A stretch of DNA of 64,000 nt from Bizionia saleffrena (GTDB lineage Bacteria; Bacteroidota; Bacteroidia; Flavobacteriales; Flavobacteriaceae): NCBI RefSeq assembly GCF_008086175.1, contig NZ_VSKM01000013.1:1-64000 (forward strand). Direction: 5' to 3'. Below the pieces are notes generated by a model. The model saw nothing but the letters and a program-made list of their open reading frames with translations. It was not told the origin of the DNA and made no database searches. Both the position numbers and the translations under genes were made by a program. Below are positions 9,421-19,086 of the stretch, in pieces (positions within the stretch are counted from its first letter, which is position 1; each line of letters begins with the position of its first letter).

Positions 9421-9645
9421 ATGAAATTAAACTTATTGTCATGTGATGCTCAGAGGCCAGATAAAAGAGCTATAGCTAAGTGTATTATAGAGATTTCATC
9501 TAGTATTGGTGAATCCTTGGCTCAAGAACTTACTGATATACTCTTAGAAGGAGATGCCGTAGATATTGAGATACAAGATAGGAATTCTGGTTCTGCTTTA
9601 AGGGCTTTGCGAAAATTAAGCATTGACTACGAAATTATAGAATGA
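9421..9645 (+). CDS. Small protein resembling the L7/L12 C-terminal fold
   Basis: 74 residues. After a short strand, the order is helix (KRAIAKCIIEIS), helix (GESLAQELTDILLEG), strand (AVDIEI), helix (SGSALRALRKLSI) and strand (YEIIE). This matches the layout of the ribosomal L7/L12 C-terminal domain, where the second helix precedes a ...LVEGAP turn. That is a structural inference only, since the conserved L7/L12 factor-binding Lys pattern is absent. Such one-domain proteins occur in Bacteroidota with no known role. It is monocistronic and converges with nrdJ at a shared terminator. Confidence 0.6.
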   Translation: MKLNLLSCDAQRPDKRAIAKCIIEISSSIGESLAQELTDILLEGDAVDIEIQDRNSGSALRALRKLSIDYEIIE

Positions 9646-9788
9646 ACAAATAAGATTCCCGATTTCTCGGAAAATGGTTACGATAAAAATTTTTATAAAA
9701 CTCATCGAAAATCACCGATAGAAACGAGACTTTAAAGCCAAAATTTAGACCTACAGCATAAACAGAATGGCTAAAACACTACTAAAAC

Positions 9789-9832
9789 GAAAAAATCCCT
9801 GTTAGCGTTAAGATGCTAACAGGGATTTTTTT
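9789..9832. terminator. Bidirectional terminator between small gene and nrdJ
   Basis: AAAAAATCCCTGTTAGC, 8-base loop, GCTAACAGGGATTTTTTT: a perfect stem of more than 14 bp with A and T tracts on either side, sitting between two convergent genes. Confidence 0.93.
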
Positions 9833-9906
9833 ATTCTAATTGAAAGTAACGAAAGAATTTTTAAACGTTGTTTTCTAGTTCTAAATTTATCAAAGTTTAC
9901 GTCGTA

Positions 9907-12453
9907 CTATCCGCATTTAGAAGACCCACAATCTTTACAGGTTAAACATCCTTCTTGATAAATTAGATTTGTGGAGTTGCAGTTGGTGCATTTCTGTCCT
10001 TTTGCTTCAGTTCCATCGGCCACATAACGTTTTAAAGCGCGTGCAACTCCGTTTTTCCACGTATTGATAGATTCATTATCTAATTGCAAGCTATTTATAA
10101 GTTCTACAGCTTTATCTATACGCATTCCGTGTCTTAAAGTACCAGAAATTAATTTGGCATAATTCCAGAATTCAGGATTAAATTTATGAGATAATCCTTC
10201 TATAGTTGTATTGTAGCCTCTCTTATTTTTATATTGAAAATCATAGCGAGAGCTTCCGTCTTCATTTTTGTTTTTTATGATTAATCCCTTATTAACCCAT
10301 CTCGGTATTAAAATTCCGTCTTCATCATCAACAAAACCAGTAAAAATCTCGTAGGGTTGGTCATCTAACAATCCAATAAAAGCGATCCATTTTTCTTTAC
10401 TATTTTGAAAACGCACTACATCCGATTCTAAAACTTGGGGACGTTTAGCAGAAACAACAGTTCCTGTTTCATCTTCCTTTTTTTCTTCATTCGAAATCAA
10501 TACACCAGAACGTGAACCATCTCTGTAAACGGTAACCCCTTTACAACCTGCTTCCCAAGCTTCCATATACAAGTTTCCAACAAGTTCTTCTGTAGCATCG
10601 TTTGGTAAATTGATAGTAACACTTATGGAGTGATCTACCCATTTCTGCACAGCACCCTGCATTTTAACCTTACTAAGCCAATCAATATCATTTGATGTTG
10701 ATTTATAATAAGGTGATTTTTTAACCAAATTATCTAAATCTTTCTGACTGTAATCTTTGTCAATTTCATAACCGTTAACTTCCATCCACTGTTTGAATCT
10801 GTGGTGGAAAACGACATATTCTTCCCAAGAATCGCCAATTTCATCTACAAAATCAACTCTAACTTCCTTATCGTTGGGATTTACTTTTCTCCTTCTTTTG
10901 TAGACCGGTAAAAAAACAGGCTCAATTCCAGAAGTAGTTTGCGTCATTAAACTGGTTGTGCCGGTAGGAGCAATGGTCAATAAAGCAATATTTCTTCTTC
11001 CATGTTCTAGCATGTCGAAATAAAGTTTTTCATCGGCTTCTTTCAATCGGAGTATAAATGGATTATTTTTTTCTCTTTCTGAATCATAAAAAGCAAAGGC
11101 TCCTCTTTCTTTGGCCATTTCAACTGATGCTCTATAGGCTTCTATAGCAAGTGTTTTATGTACTTCTACAGACAGTTTTGTGCCTTCTTTACCGGCATAA
11201 GCAATATTCATAGCTGCAAGCATATCGCCTTCAGCTGTAATACCAATACCCGTTCTGCGGCCTTCATCTGCTTTAGTTTTAATTTTTAACCATAAGTTTC
11301 TCTCCACACTCTTAATTTCATCCTCTTCTGGATCGGCATCTATTTTTGCAAGGATATCATCTATTTTTTCCAATTCTAAATCAATGATATCATCCATAAT
11401 ACGCTGTGCCACGGGAATATGTTTTTTAAACAATTCGAAATTGAAACTGGCATTCTTGGTAAAAGGCTCATCGACATAAGAGAATAAGTTAATAGCCAAT
11501 AATCTACAGGAATCATAAGGGCAAAGCGGGATTTCGCCGCAAGGATTTGTTGAAACAGTATTGTATCCTAAATCAGCATAGCTATCTGGAACCGATTCTC
11601 TTATAATAGTATCCCAAAATAAAATTCCTGGTTCTGCCGATTTCCATGCATTATGAACAATTTTATTCCACAATGTATTGGCTTCAATTTTCTTGCTGTA
11701 TTTTGGGTTTTCGCTATGAATGGGGAATTTGTGCGTGTAACTTGTTTTATTTTTCACGGCTTTCATAAAAGCATCGTCCATTCTCACAGATATGTTTGCT
11801 CCAGTAACTTTTCCTTGCTCTAGTTTAGCATCGATAAAATCTTCTGCATCAGGATGATTTACGGAAACGGAAAGCATCAAGGCTCCTCTTCTTCCATCTT
11901 GGGCAACTTCTCTGGTAGAATTAGAATAGCGCTCCATAAATGGCGCCAAACCAGTTGAGGTTAAAGCTGAATTCTTAACAGGAGACCCTTTAGGTCGTAT
12001 GTGTGATAAATCGTGACCAACACCCCCACGGCGTTTCATAAGCTGCACTTGCTCCTGATCTATTTTCATAATACTGCCATAAGAATCATTCAATCCTTTA
12101 TTTCCAATTACAAAACAATTTGACAGAGAGGCAATTTGATATTTGTTTCCAATCCCAGCCATAGGGCTACCTTGTGGAACGATATATTTGAAATTTTCTA
12201 ATAAACTTAAAATCTCATCTTCCGACAAAGGATTTGGATATTTAAGTTCAATTCTCGCAATTTCCCCAGCAATTCTGTGATGCATATCTTGCGGCGTTCG
12301 TTCATAAAGATTATCGAACGAATCTTTTAAGGCATATTTGTTAATCCACACGCGGGCAGCTAGTTCATCTCCCTTAAAATAGGCTTTCGACGCTTGAAAA
12401 GCTTCATCTTGGGAGTAAGTTTTTGCGGGTGGTAAGGTAGTAGGTGTTTTCAT
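9907..12453 (-). CDS. nrdJ: Adenosylcobalamin-dependent (class II) ribonucleotide reductase
   Basis: Reduces ribonucleotides to deoxyribonucleotides using a B12-derived radical, so it works with or without oxygen. 848 residues, full length for the bacteroidetal NrdJ type. Visible: the N-terminal substrate and radical region (SNCFVIGN, GGVGHDLSHIRPKGSPV), the active-site segment NPCGEIPLCPYDSCRL near residue 305, and APTGTTSLMTQTTSGIEPVF. A C-terminal Cys cluster (C822xxC825, C836xxC839xxC842, C847) is of the kind that re-reduces the active site or binds zinc. It is monocistronic. I see no B12 riboswitch in its 500-base upstream region. Confidence 0.95.
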   Translation of the reverse strand: MKTPTTLPPAKTYSQDEAFQASKAYFKGDELAARVWINKYALKDSFDNLYERTPQDMHHRIAGEIARIELKYPNPLSEDEILSLLENFKYIVPQGSPMAGIGNKYQIASLSNCFVIGNKGLNDSYGSIMKIDQEQVQLMKRRGGVGHDLSHIRPKGSPVKNSALTSTGLAPFMERYSNSTREVAQDGRRGALMLSVSVNHPDAEDFIDAKLEQGKVTGANISVRMDDAFMKAVKNKTSYTHKFPIHSENPKYSKKIEANTLWNKIVHNAWKSAEPGILFWDTIIRESVPDSYADLGYNTVSTNPCGEIPLCPYDSCRLLAINLFSYVDEPFTKNASFNFELFKKHIPVAQRIMDDIIDLELEKIDDILAKIDADPEEDEIKSVERNLWLKIKTKADEGRRTGIGITAEGDMLAAMNIAYAGKEGTKLSVEVHKTLAIEAYRASVEMAKERGAFAFYDSEREKNNPFILRLKEADEKLYFDMLEHGRRNIALLTIAPTGTTSLMTQTTSGIEPVFLPVYKRRRKVNPNDKEVRVDFVDEIGDSWEEYVVFHHRFKQWMEVNGYEIDKDYSQKDLDNLVKKSPYYKSTSNDIDWLSKVKMQGAVQKWVDHSISVTINLPNDATEELVGNLYMEAWEAGCKGVTVYRDGSRSGVLISNEEKKEDETGTVVSAKRPQVLESDVVRFQNSKEKWIAFIGLLDDQPYEIFTGFVDDEDGILIPRWVNKGLIIKNKNEDGSSRYDFQYKNKRGYNTTIEGLSHKFNPEFWNYAKLISGTLRHGMRIDKAVELINSLQLDNESINTWKNGVARALKRYVADGTEAKGQKCTNCNSTNLIYQEGCLTCKDCGSSKCG

Positions 12454-12951
12454 TTTTTAAACCTTGTTGGTAAATTGTAAGTTATTTTATGGTATAAATG
12501 TAAATAAAATTATGCAATATTAAACACCTCGCTTAATAAAAAGTTTACAAGCATTTTAATTTAAAATACTGATTATAAGCGTTTTAAATATTTTATAGTT
12601 GTTAAATGTTTCTGAAAATAAAAATTCGCGCGTGTTTCGACGACTTAAATTCGAAATTTAGGTCGTACTGTCTCGTTAGGTAACCACGACTGATTTTTAT
12701 ACTATTTACTTTTAGTACACAGCTGATTTTTTTATCAAAGCAAACATATGAGCTATCGCGTTTGTAATTGCTTTTTATTTGTTAAATTACGAGCTTTACA
12801 TATGTAACAAGATATAAATAACAATTCCTTACGTAATAGAGTATAATTACAAAGAAAATTACACAAACTATTTACAAGTAACCCTAGAAATAACGGTATC
12901 GTTAAGTGCTGTTTTTAGAGTGGAATTGAGATTAGGTTTAATAAATAAGTA
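12454..12951. other. Divergent intergenic region upstream of nrdJ
   Basis: About 500 bases separating nrdJ (left) and the FAD monooxygenase (right). I looked for a cobalamin riboswitch B12 box (GCCACTG type) and for NrdR-type palindromes and found neither. The bases next to nrdJ are A-rich leader sequence. Confidence 0.5.
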
Positions 12952-14409
12952 ATGAAAAAGGAGGAAAATGAAGCGGCAAGCTGGACTATCTGTTTGGAAT
13001 GTCGGGGGCGTGGTAAAAAAAGCAGAAGACTGCGCAAAAAAGTACGACTCCGTTACCAGATGGCGCTTGATCAATTTAAAAAAACGAAGCGCGAAGGAAC
13101 GGCTCCAGTGCGACCTAACAAACACCAGTATTTGTGCTTGAACTGTAAGGGATCTGGATTGATTCATTCTGCCAGCCCTCCTATAGCAGATAAAGATAAC
13201 TATCCACACGTTGCTATTATTGGTGGGGGTATTGGAGGCGTGGCTCTGGCCGTGGCTTGTTTGCACCGTGGCATTCCTTTTACCCTTTATGAGCGAGATG
13301 GTAGCTTCCACGAACGGTCTCAGGGCTATGGACTTACGTTGCAACAAGCGCGTAAAGCGATTAAAGGATTGGGTGTTTGCTCCTTAAAAAAAGGGGTGGT
13401 TTCAACACGACATATAGTTCATACTACAGACGGAAAAGTAATTGGTGAATGGGGAATGAGAAAGTGGATGCAGCAAGAGGCGAAAACGTCTTCCAAACGT
13501 ACTAATGTGCATATCGCGCGGCAGTCTTTGCGTTTAGCGCTTATAGAACAACTCGGTGGACATACGGCGGTGCAGTGGGGGCACCAATTGGTAGATTTTA
13601 AAGACTGTAAAGGTGAAGGTGTGGAATTAAACTTTAAAGTAGGCGGAGAGATGAAGGCGGCTAAGGCCGGGCTAGTAGTTGGAGCTGATGGTATTCGCAG
13701 TACGGTACGAAGTTTACTAATTGGTGACGATATCACCCCATTACGTTACTTAGGTTGTATTGTTATCTTAGGAATTTGTCCTTTGGCCGCTCTCGAAGGA
13801 CTTGATAGTGATTTACTGGACTCGGCCACGGTGTTTCAAACCGCTAATGGTAATGAGCGAATCTATATGATGCCTTATGCGTTAGACGCGGTGATGTGGC
13901 AACTTAGCTTTCCGATGCCAGAAAAAGAAGCTAAGGCGTTGAGCGCTCAAGGTGCTCGAGCACTCAAGGAAGAGGCGTGTCGTAGAACACAGTGGCACGA
14001 TCCTATTCCTCAGGTTTTAGCAGCGACATTAGATACTCAGGTTTCTGGTTACCCTGTGTATGACCGCAAATTACTAGAGACAGAATGGTTAGAAAAAGGA
14101 GGGCAAGTGACTCTTATTGGAGATGCGGCCCACCCTATGAGTCCATTTAAAGGACAGGGAGCAAATCAAGCTCTGCTCGATGCGTTGGCATTGGCACGTG
14201 GAATTTCAAGTGAGTGTGGCGCTTTTTCTCGATGGAAAGCAGTTGGAATAAGGGATTGTGTATTAACTGAGTTTGAAAAAGAAATGTTTGCGCGCAGTGC
14301 TTCAAAGGTGAAAGATTCAGCAGAAGCGGCACAGTTTCTACATTCCGAAATTGTACTTTATGAAGGAGATGAGCCGAGAGGACGATGTTTAAAGAGTAAA
14401 AAAGCCTAA
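12952..14409 (+). CDS. FAD-dependent monooxygenase with DnaJ-like zinc module
   Basis: 485 residues in two parts. Residues 14-21 (CLECRGRG) and 62-69 (CLNCKGSG) are a pair of CxxCxGxG motifs like half of a DnaJ zinc finger, separated by a basic helical stretch. From residue ~85 it is a flavin monooxygenase of the PHBH/UbiH group: the Rossmann GGGIGGVALA fingerprint (91-100), an Arg-containing TLYERDG strand, the DG motif (VVGADGIRSTVR), and GDAAHPMSPFKGQGANQA for the flavin ribityl site. Such enzymes hydroxylate aromatic or quinone-like substrates with NAD(P)H and O2. GC content is visibly higher than in its neighbours, hinting at transfer. The substrate is unknown. Confidence 0.88.
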   Translation: MKKEENEAASWTICLECRGRGKKSRRLRKKVRLRYQMALDQFKKTKREGTAPVRPNKHQYLCLNCKGSGLIHSASPPIADKDNYPHVAIIGGGIGGVALAVACLHRGIPFTLYERDGSFHERSQGYGLTLQQARKAIKGLGVCSLKKGVVSTRHIVHTTDGKVIGEWGMRKWMQQEAKTSSKRTNVHIARQSLRLALIEQLGGHTAVQWGHQLVDFKDCKGEGVELNFKVGGEMKAAKAGLVVGADGIRSTVRSLLIGDDITPLRYLGCIVILGICPLAALEGLDSDLLDSATVFQTANGNERIYMMPYALDAVMWQLSFPMPEKEAKALSAQGARALKEEACRRTQWHDPIPQVLAATLDTQVSGYPVYDRKLLETEWLEKGGQVTLIGDAAHPMSPFKGQGANQALLDALALARGISSECGAFSRWKAVGIRDCVLTEFEKEMFARSASKVKDSAEAAQFLHSEIVLYEGDEPRGRCLKSKKA

Positions 14410-14505
14410 AAATTAATGCGCAATGGATAGGCGTAATTTTGTGCTTTTAATCCTCGTAGGTAATGTCACCAGAGTGTTAGATATAAAAAATATGAAACAA
14501 TAAAA

Positions 14506-15324
14506 ATGATGGAATTCCTTTTTTTAATTAAATTAATTGTTGCTATTGCATTTGTTCTTGGTTTATCCTTTCTTGCTGAAAATGTAAGTCCAAAGGTTGC
14601 AGGAATTTTATCAGGCTATCCTACGGGTTCTGCTATAACTTTATTTTTCTTTGGATTAGAGGTCAGTCCTGAATTTGCTGCAGAAAGCGCAGTTTATAAT
14701 ATGATGGGGTTAACTGCTGCTTTATCCTTTGTGTCTATTTATTACATAGCATCAAAGCACTTTAAAAAATTCAATATTCTCTTTTCTTCTTTATGTGCCA
14801 TATTAGGGTATTTTACAGTTGTTTGGTTATTGCATCTTATTGAAATTAATAAATATATAGCTATATTAATACCCATTACATTTTCATTTCTGTGCCTCTA
14901 TTTTTTCAAAGATATTCAGAATATTAATATACAAACTAAAGCAAAACTTAATTATAAGATTCTTTTTGTGAGAGCCTTTTTTGCAGCTTTAATTATTTTA
15001 TTAATTACAAGTGTCCCAAAATTTGTTGGGTCGACCTGGGCAGGACTTTTTTCTGCCTTTCCAACCACCTTATTTCCATTAATGTTAATTATTCACTTTA
15101 CATATTCGAAAGAACACGTGCATACCGTTATTAAAAATGTTCCCATAGGTATGTTTTCCTTGATAATTTATTCATTAGTTATATCGATTGTATATCCCTT
15201 GTTTGGCATATATTTAGGTACAATTATTTCATTTGGAGCGGCCTCACTGTATTTAATAGTGTATAAAAAAACAAAAAGCATAATAAATAACCGCCAATCG
15301 CGTCGACGGCTAGCGGGCAAGTGA
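14506..15324 (+). CDS. Membrane protein with internal duplication
   Basis: 272 residues, eight to nine membrane helices, made of two similar halves. The pattern AGILSGYPTGSAITLFFFG (residues ~32-50) recurs as AGLFSAFPTTLFPLMLII (~173-190), each followed by a segment ending in a Gly-Met helix start. This inverted or tandem repeat plan is typical of small transporters (DUF3147/GlpM-like), but I cannot name the substrate. The last ~10 residues (RQSRRRLAGK) are strongly basic and are encoded by a GC-rich stretch that seems to belong to a separate repeat element, so the natural C-terminus may have been replaced. Confidence 0.75.
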   Translation: MMEFLFLIKLIVAIAFVLGLSFLAENVSPKVAGILSGYPTGSAITLFFFGLEVSPEFAAESAVYNMMGLTAALSFVSIYYIASKHFKKFNILFSSLCAILGYFTVVWLLHLIEINKYIAILIPITFSFLCLYFFKDIQNINIQTKAKLNYKILFVRAFFAALIILLITSVPKFVGSTWAGLFSAFPTTLFPLMLIIHFTYSKEHVHTVIKNVPIGMFSLIIYSLVISIVYPLFGIYLGTIISFGAASLYLIVYKKTKSIINNRQSRRRLAGK

Positions 15325-15400
15325 CCGCCATTACGTCTCTCATCACGGTGCGTAAGAGGTGTTCCGAGACACGTTCCATGCAAGCTATAGTAGTTCATCA
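15309..15400. repeat. GC-rich element, copy 1
   Basis: A sharply GC-rich block starting inside the end of the preceding gene. GCTAGCGGGCAAG at 15309-15321 and AGCTATAGTA at 15383-15392 both recur downstream (copy 2), suggesting a dispersed repeat or remnant of a mobile element. I cannot assign it to a known family. Confidence 0.4.
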
Positions 15401-15687
15401 ATTATTGTATCTACTTCTTTTTTAGTAAGTTTTTAGCATCGAAACTCCTTCTAGATTTTCACGCGAAGACCCCCTTGGCAAACACGGTATTCTATAGCAG
15501 GCAATAGTTCTACTCTTTTTCTATTTAAAGATATGTGTTACACACTAAAGAAAGCCGTTGGGCCATCTTAAAACGAACACGACATTGAAAAAAAGACAGA
15601 CTATTTAACGTCAAAATAACTTCAAATTAAGATTGAGAAAAACTAAATTCAATAATTTAATGCATTTAAGTATTCAATCGAGAAAAC

Positions 15688-15751
<64 letters not shown>

Positions 15752-15820
15752 TAAAAAAATGGTGTACTCGAAATAAAGTGAACTGATAAAATAGTATAAA
15801 ATCAATTAAACCGATGAAAA

Positions 15821-15957
15821 GCTAGCGGACAAGACCGTATTTTAAATAGTATCGCGTTTTACTGTACAGAATGGTTACTAGCTGTGTACTTGTAAGTTAT
15901 AATAACCTAGTCATAGTCTTAAAAAGTGACCCCAAACTTGGGCTGTGAGCTATAGTA
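15821..15957. repeat. GC-rich element, decayed copy 2
   Basis: GCTAGCGGACAAG (15821-15833) matches copy 1 at 12 of 13 positions and is followed by ACCG in both. AGCTATAGTA (15948-15957) matches exactly and in the same order. The spacing differs (129 bases here against 73), so this copy is diverged. Confidence 0.35.
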
Positions 15958-16013
15958 TTCTGTTTTTACCGGTAAAAATTTATAAGATTTCTCTCTGGTC
16001 CGTTTTCTTTCAC

Positions 16014-16021
16014 TAAATTTG
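16014..16021 (+). promoter_or_regulatory. Candidate -7 box TAAATTTG
   Basis: TAAATTTG fits TAnnTTTG and lies ~230 bases upstream of the porin gene. No good TTG -33 partner is visible, so this is tentative. Confidence 0.3.
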
Positions 16022-16252
16022 CACCCGAAAACAAAACAACAGCTATTAGTAAAAAATAATGTAATCTACACTGTACCCATTTATAATCAAAAAAGCCTTT
16101 TCCTAAAAAAAATAGAAATCAGACTCTAAAGCTCACTTATTTTAAGTTCTGAAGACATATCATTTTTTAATCTTCCATTTTTCCCTTAAATCATAATTCA
16201 TTACCGTTTTATTAAATCTTTAAAATAACTATACGTTATAAAAAATACTTAT

Positions 16253-17383
16253 ATGCAATTCTTGAAATTTTTATACCTTACAATATTCTGCTTAATGTTG
16301 GCATTTCCGGCAATGGCTCAGGAAAAACTAGAACTTAAAATAGGTGGAGCATTGCGTTTCAACTATAATTTATCGTCATGGAAGGATGGTCAGAAAAAAC
16401 GCGGGGGAGATTTTGGATATGATATGTTTAGAATAAACGCCAAAGCGGCTTATAAAGGACTCTTTCTTAATGCCGAATACAGATTGTATTCTGAAGGTTT
16501 TGGAGGCGGATTCCTAAAGCAGGGTTGGGTAGGTTACAACTTCAACGAACTCGATCAGATTCATATCGGTTTAACACAGGTTCCTTTTGGTATTCAACAA
16601 TACAACTCTCACAACTGGTTTTTTAATATGTCGTATTATGTAGGCTTGGAAGATGATCATGATATGGGCGTGAAATATATACATACAGGGGAGAAATTTG
16701 AATACCAAATGGCTTTTTTTAAAAATGCTGAAGAATTGAGGTTTGGTAATAATACAGAAAATTCTCCAAACCGATATTCATATGATATCACGGGTCGAAA
16801 CAAAGAAGTCAATCAGTTTAACGGAAAATTTATTTACAAATTCGGGACAGAATCTTCAAGTAGATTGGGGGTTTCTTTAGAATACGGTGGCCTATATAAT
16901 ATAGATACCGAGGATATTGGAAATCACAAGGCTTTTGCCGCACATTATGAAATAACTAAAGGAAAATGGAATGGAAAAGCACAATTTATTACGGCTTCCC
17001 ATAACCCTGAGAATGCCGAAGGCGAACCCACAGATGTCGTTATAATGGCAGCGTATGGCGCTCCTTATGAGGTAGCTGCCGATTTTAATATGTATTCTTT
17101 AGCGATTTCCAGAAATGTTCCAGTAACGTGGGGGCCTGTTACAAATTTGCAATTTTATAATGATTTTGCATTTATGCAGAAAAAAGCACCCGGATTTACG
17201 GATTCTTATATGAATGTAACCGGAGTTTTAGTCTCTGCTGGGAGTGTGTACACGTATATTGATTATGCGGCGGGATATAATCACTCTTGGTTAGGCGGTA
17301 ATTTTGTAGACGATTTTTCTAAAGGAAATCCGGAGGCCAAATGGGAAGCAAGATTCAATATTAATATTGGTTACTATTTTTAG
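16253..17383 (+). CDS. Outer-membrane porin-like beta-barrel protein
   Basis: 376 residues with a signal peptide (1-22, ending AMA-Q). The mature chain alternates amphipathic strands rich in Tyr, Phe, Trp and Gly and ends in the aromatic FNINIGYYF typical of barrel insertion signals. No plug or TonB box is present, so it is a porin of the phosphate-selective/OprP-like general type rather than a TonB receptor. It is followed 69 bases later by a BCCT carrier and then a Usp, all in one direction. I infer that it lets the BCCT substrate (betaine, choline or similar) through the outer membrane. Confidence 0.82.
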   Translation: MQFLKFLYLTIFCLMLAFPAMAQEKLELKIGGALRFNYNLSSWKDGQKKRGGDFGYDMFRINAKAAYKGLFLNAEYRLYSEGFGGGFLKQGWVGYNFNELDQIHIGLTQVPFGIQQYNSHNWFFNMSYYVGLEDDHDMGVKYIHTGEKFEYQMAFFKNAEELRFGNNTENSPNRYSYDITGRNKEVNQFNGKFIYKFGTESSSRLGVSLEYGGLYNIDTEDIGNHKAFAAHYEITKGKWNGKAQFITASHNPENAEGEPTDVVIMAAYGAPYEVAADFNMYSLAISRNVPVTWGPVTNLQFYNDFAFMQKKAPGFTDSYMNVTGVLVSAGSVYTYIDYAAGYNHSWLGGNFVDDFSKGNPEAKWEARFNINIGYYF

Positions 17384-17452
17384 AATTTGTAAATAATACA
17401 GAGGGCTGCAAACGCTCTAAGAAATTAAATTATATCAAAAACAATACGCTTT

Positions 17453-19078
17453 ATGGCTAAGAAGATTATAAGAAGTGATGAGAGAAAATCCGTTTTTGGA
17501 TTGGAAGTAAATGGTCCCGTATTTTTTACGTCGGCTATTACCATTATCATAATAATAACATTAACCCTGATGTTTAAAGACGGGGCAGAACAGTATTTTA
17601 CTGAAATACAAGATTTTATAGCAAATAAGGCAGGGTGGTTTTTTATATTAAGTATAAATGTTTTCTTAATATTTATGCTTTATCTGGCCTTTAGTAAATT
17701 TGGGCAGTTAAGAATTGGGGGACAAAGTGCAAAACCCGAATTTAAAACTATTTCCTGGTTCGCGATGCTATTTAGTGCTGGAATGGGAATTGGATTATTA
17801 TTTTGGAGTATTTCAGAACCCATTTATCATTTTTTAAGTCCACCGATGGCAGAAGGCGGAACAGCCGAAGCAGCCAAGGAAGCTATGAAATTCACCTTTT
17901 TACATTGGGGTTTTCACGCTTGGGCAGTATATGCATTGGTAGGTTTATCTTTGGCGTATTTTACGTACTCCCGAGGGCTTCCACTTACTATCAGATCTGT
18001 TTTTTATCCTTTCTTAGGAGATAAAATTTACGGAAAAATTGGAGACGCCATAGACATTTTCGCTGTACTCGCTACCTTATTTGGTCTTGCGACTTCTTTA
18101 GGAATGGGCGTTCAACAAATTGCAGCCGGTTTAAATCACCTTTTCGGAATAGATAGCGGTGTACAAACCCAAATTATTCTAATTGCCGGAATAACCTTAG
18201 TTGCAACCATTTCAGTTGTTTTGGGAGTTGATAAGGGAGTGAGAGTTTTGAGTGAATGGAATATGAGAATAGCCGTGCTATTTCTTTTGGTAGTGTTGGT
18301 TTTAGGACCAACAATCTTTATTTTTAAATCTTTCGTGCAAAATACAGGGAATTATTTTTCCGATTTTCTTGAAATATCCACTTGGACAGAAAGTTATACC
18401 GGTACCGATTGGCAAAATGCTTGGACTATTTTTTACTGGGGATGGTGGATTGCTTGGTCTCCTTTTGTAGGAATGTTTATTGCGCGTATTTCAAAAGGGC
18501 GTACGGTGCGTGAGTTTATTTTGGGTGTTTTAATAGTGCCTTCTATAGTTACTTTTTTCTGGATCTCAGCTTTTGGAAGCACAGCGATACATCAGGCACT
18601 TCTTGGAAACGATACTATTGTAAATGCCGTGAATGAAAACGTTGCGACCGCCTTGTTTGTATTTATGGAAGATTATCCTTTCGCATTTATTCTTAATATT
18701 ATAGCTATAATTTTAATTGCAGGATTTTTTGTAACGTCTTCAGATTCTGGATCTTTGGTGGTAGACAGTTTAACCTCTGGAGGTAAAATTGATGCGCCTG
18801 TGGGACAGAGAATATTTTGGGCCATTGCCGAAGGAGGTATTGCTGCGGTTCTTTTAATAGGCGGGGGGTTACAAGCTCTTCAGTCGGCCACCGTTGTAAC
18901 CGGCTTGCCCTTTACAGTGATTTTAATAATTATGTGCTTTTCACTTTACAAAGGTTTAAGCGAAGATCTCCGGAAACTGAAAAAACGGGAGTCTCAAAAA
19001 GAACTTGAAAATTACGAGGAAATAGTTTCTGGTATCGTTAAAAAAAGAAATGCAAATCAGCAAAATAATACTAAATAA
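17453..19078 (+). CDS. BCCT family betaine/carnitine/choline transporter
   Basis: 541 residues, twelve membrane helices. The BCCT hallmarks are present: GMGIGLLFWSISEPIYHF in helix 3, the Trp-rich DWQNAWTIFYWGWWIAWSPFVGMF segment, and the ISKGRTVREF loop that follows. These inner-membrane carriers import quaternary ammonium osmolytes, driven by Na+ or H+. The C-terminal tail is charged (KKRESQKELENYEE), as in osmosensing members such as BetP/OpuD. It lies between the porin and the Usp; the Usp ATG is only eight bases after its stop, so these are cotranscribed. Confidence 0.94.
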   Translation: MAKKIIRSDERKSVFGLEVNGPVFFTSAITIIIIITLTLMFKDGAEQYFTEIQDFIANKAGWFFILSINVFLIFMLYLAFSKFGQLRIGGQSAKPEFKTISWFAMLFSAGMGIGLLFWSISEPIYHFLSPPMAEGGTAEAAKEAMKFTFLHWGFHAWAVYALVGLSLAYFTYSRGLPLTIRSVFYPFLGDKIYGKIGDAIDIFAVLATLFGLATSLGMGVQQIAAGLNHLFGIDSGVQTQIILIAGITLVATISVVLGVDKGVRVLSEWNMRIAVLFLLVVLVLGPTIFIFKSFVQNTGNYFSDFLEISTWTESYTGTDWQNAWTIFYWGWWIAWSPFVGMFIARISKGRTVREFILGVLIVPSIVTFFWISAFGSTAIHQALLGNDTIVNAVNENVATALFVFMEDYPFAFILNIIAIILIAGFFVTSSDSGSLVVDSLTSGGKIDAPVGQRIFWAIAEGGIAAVLLIGGGLQALQSATVVTGLPFTVILIIMCFSLYKGLSEDLRKLKKRESQKELENYEEIVSGIVKKRNANQQNNTK

Positions 19079-19086
19079 TTCGAATA

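Noticed and set aside
12454-12951. Cobalamin riboswitch upstream of nrdJ
   Set aside because: No B12 box or pseudoknot-like pairing is visible.
15168-15401. Minus-strand 77-residue ORF over the GC-rich element
   Set aside because: Basic, low-similarity sequence that overlaps the end of the membrane protein gene and the repeat; not a family I recognise.
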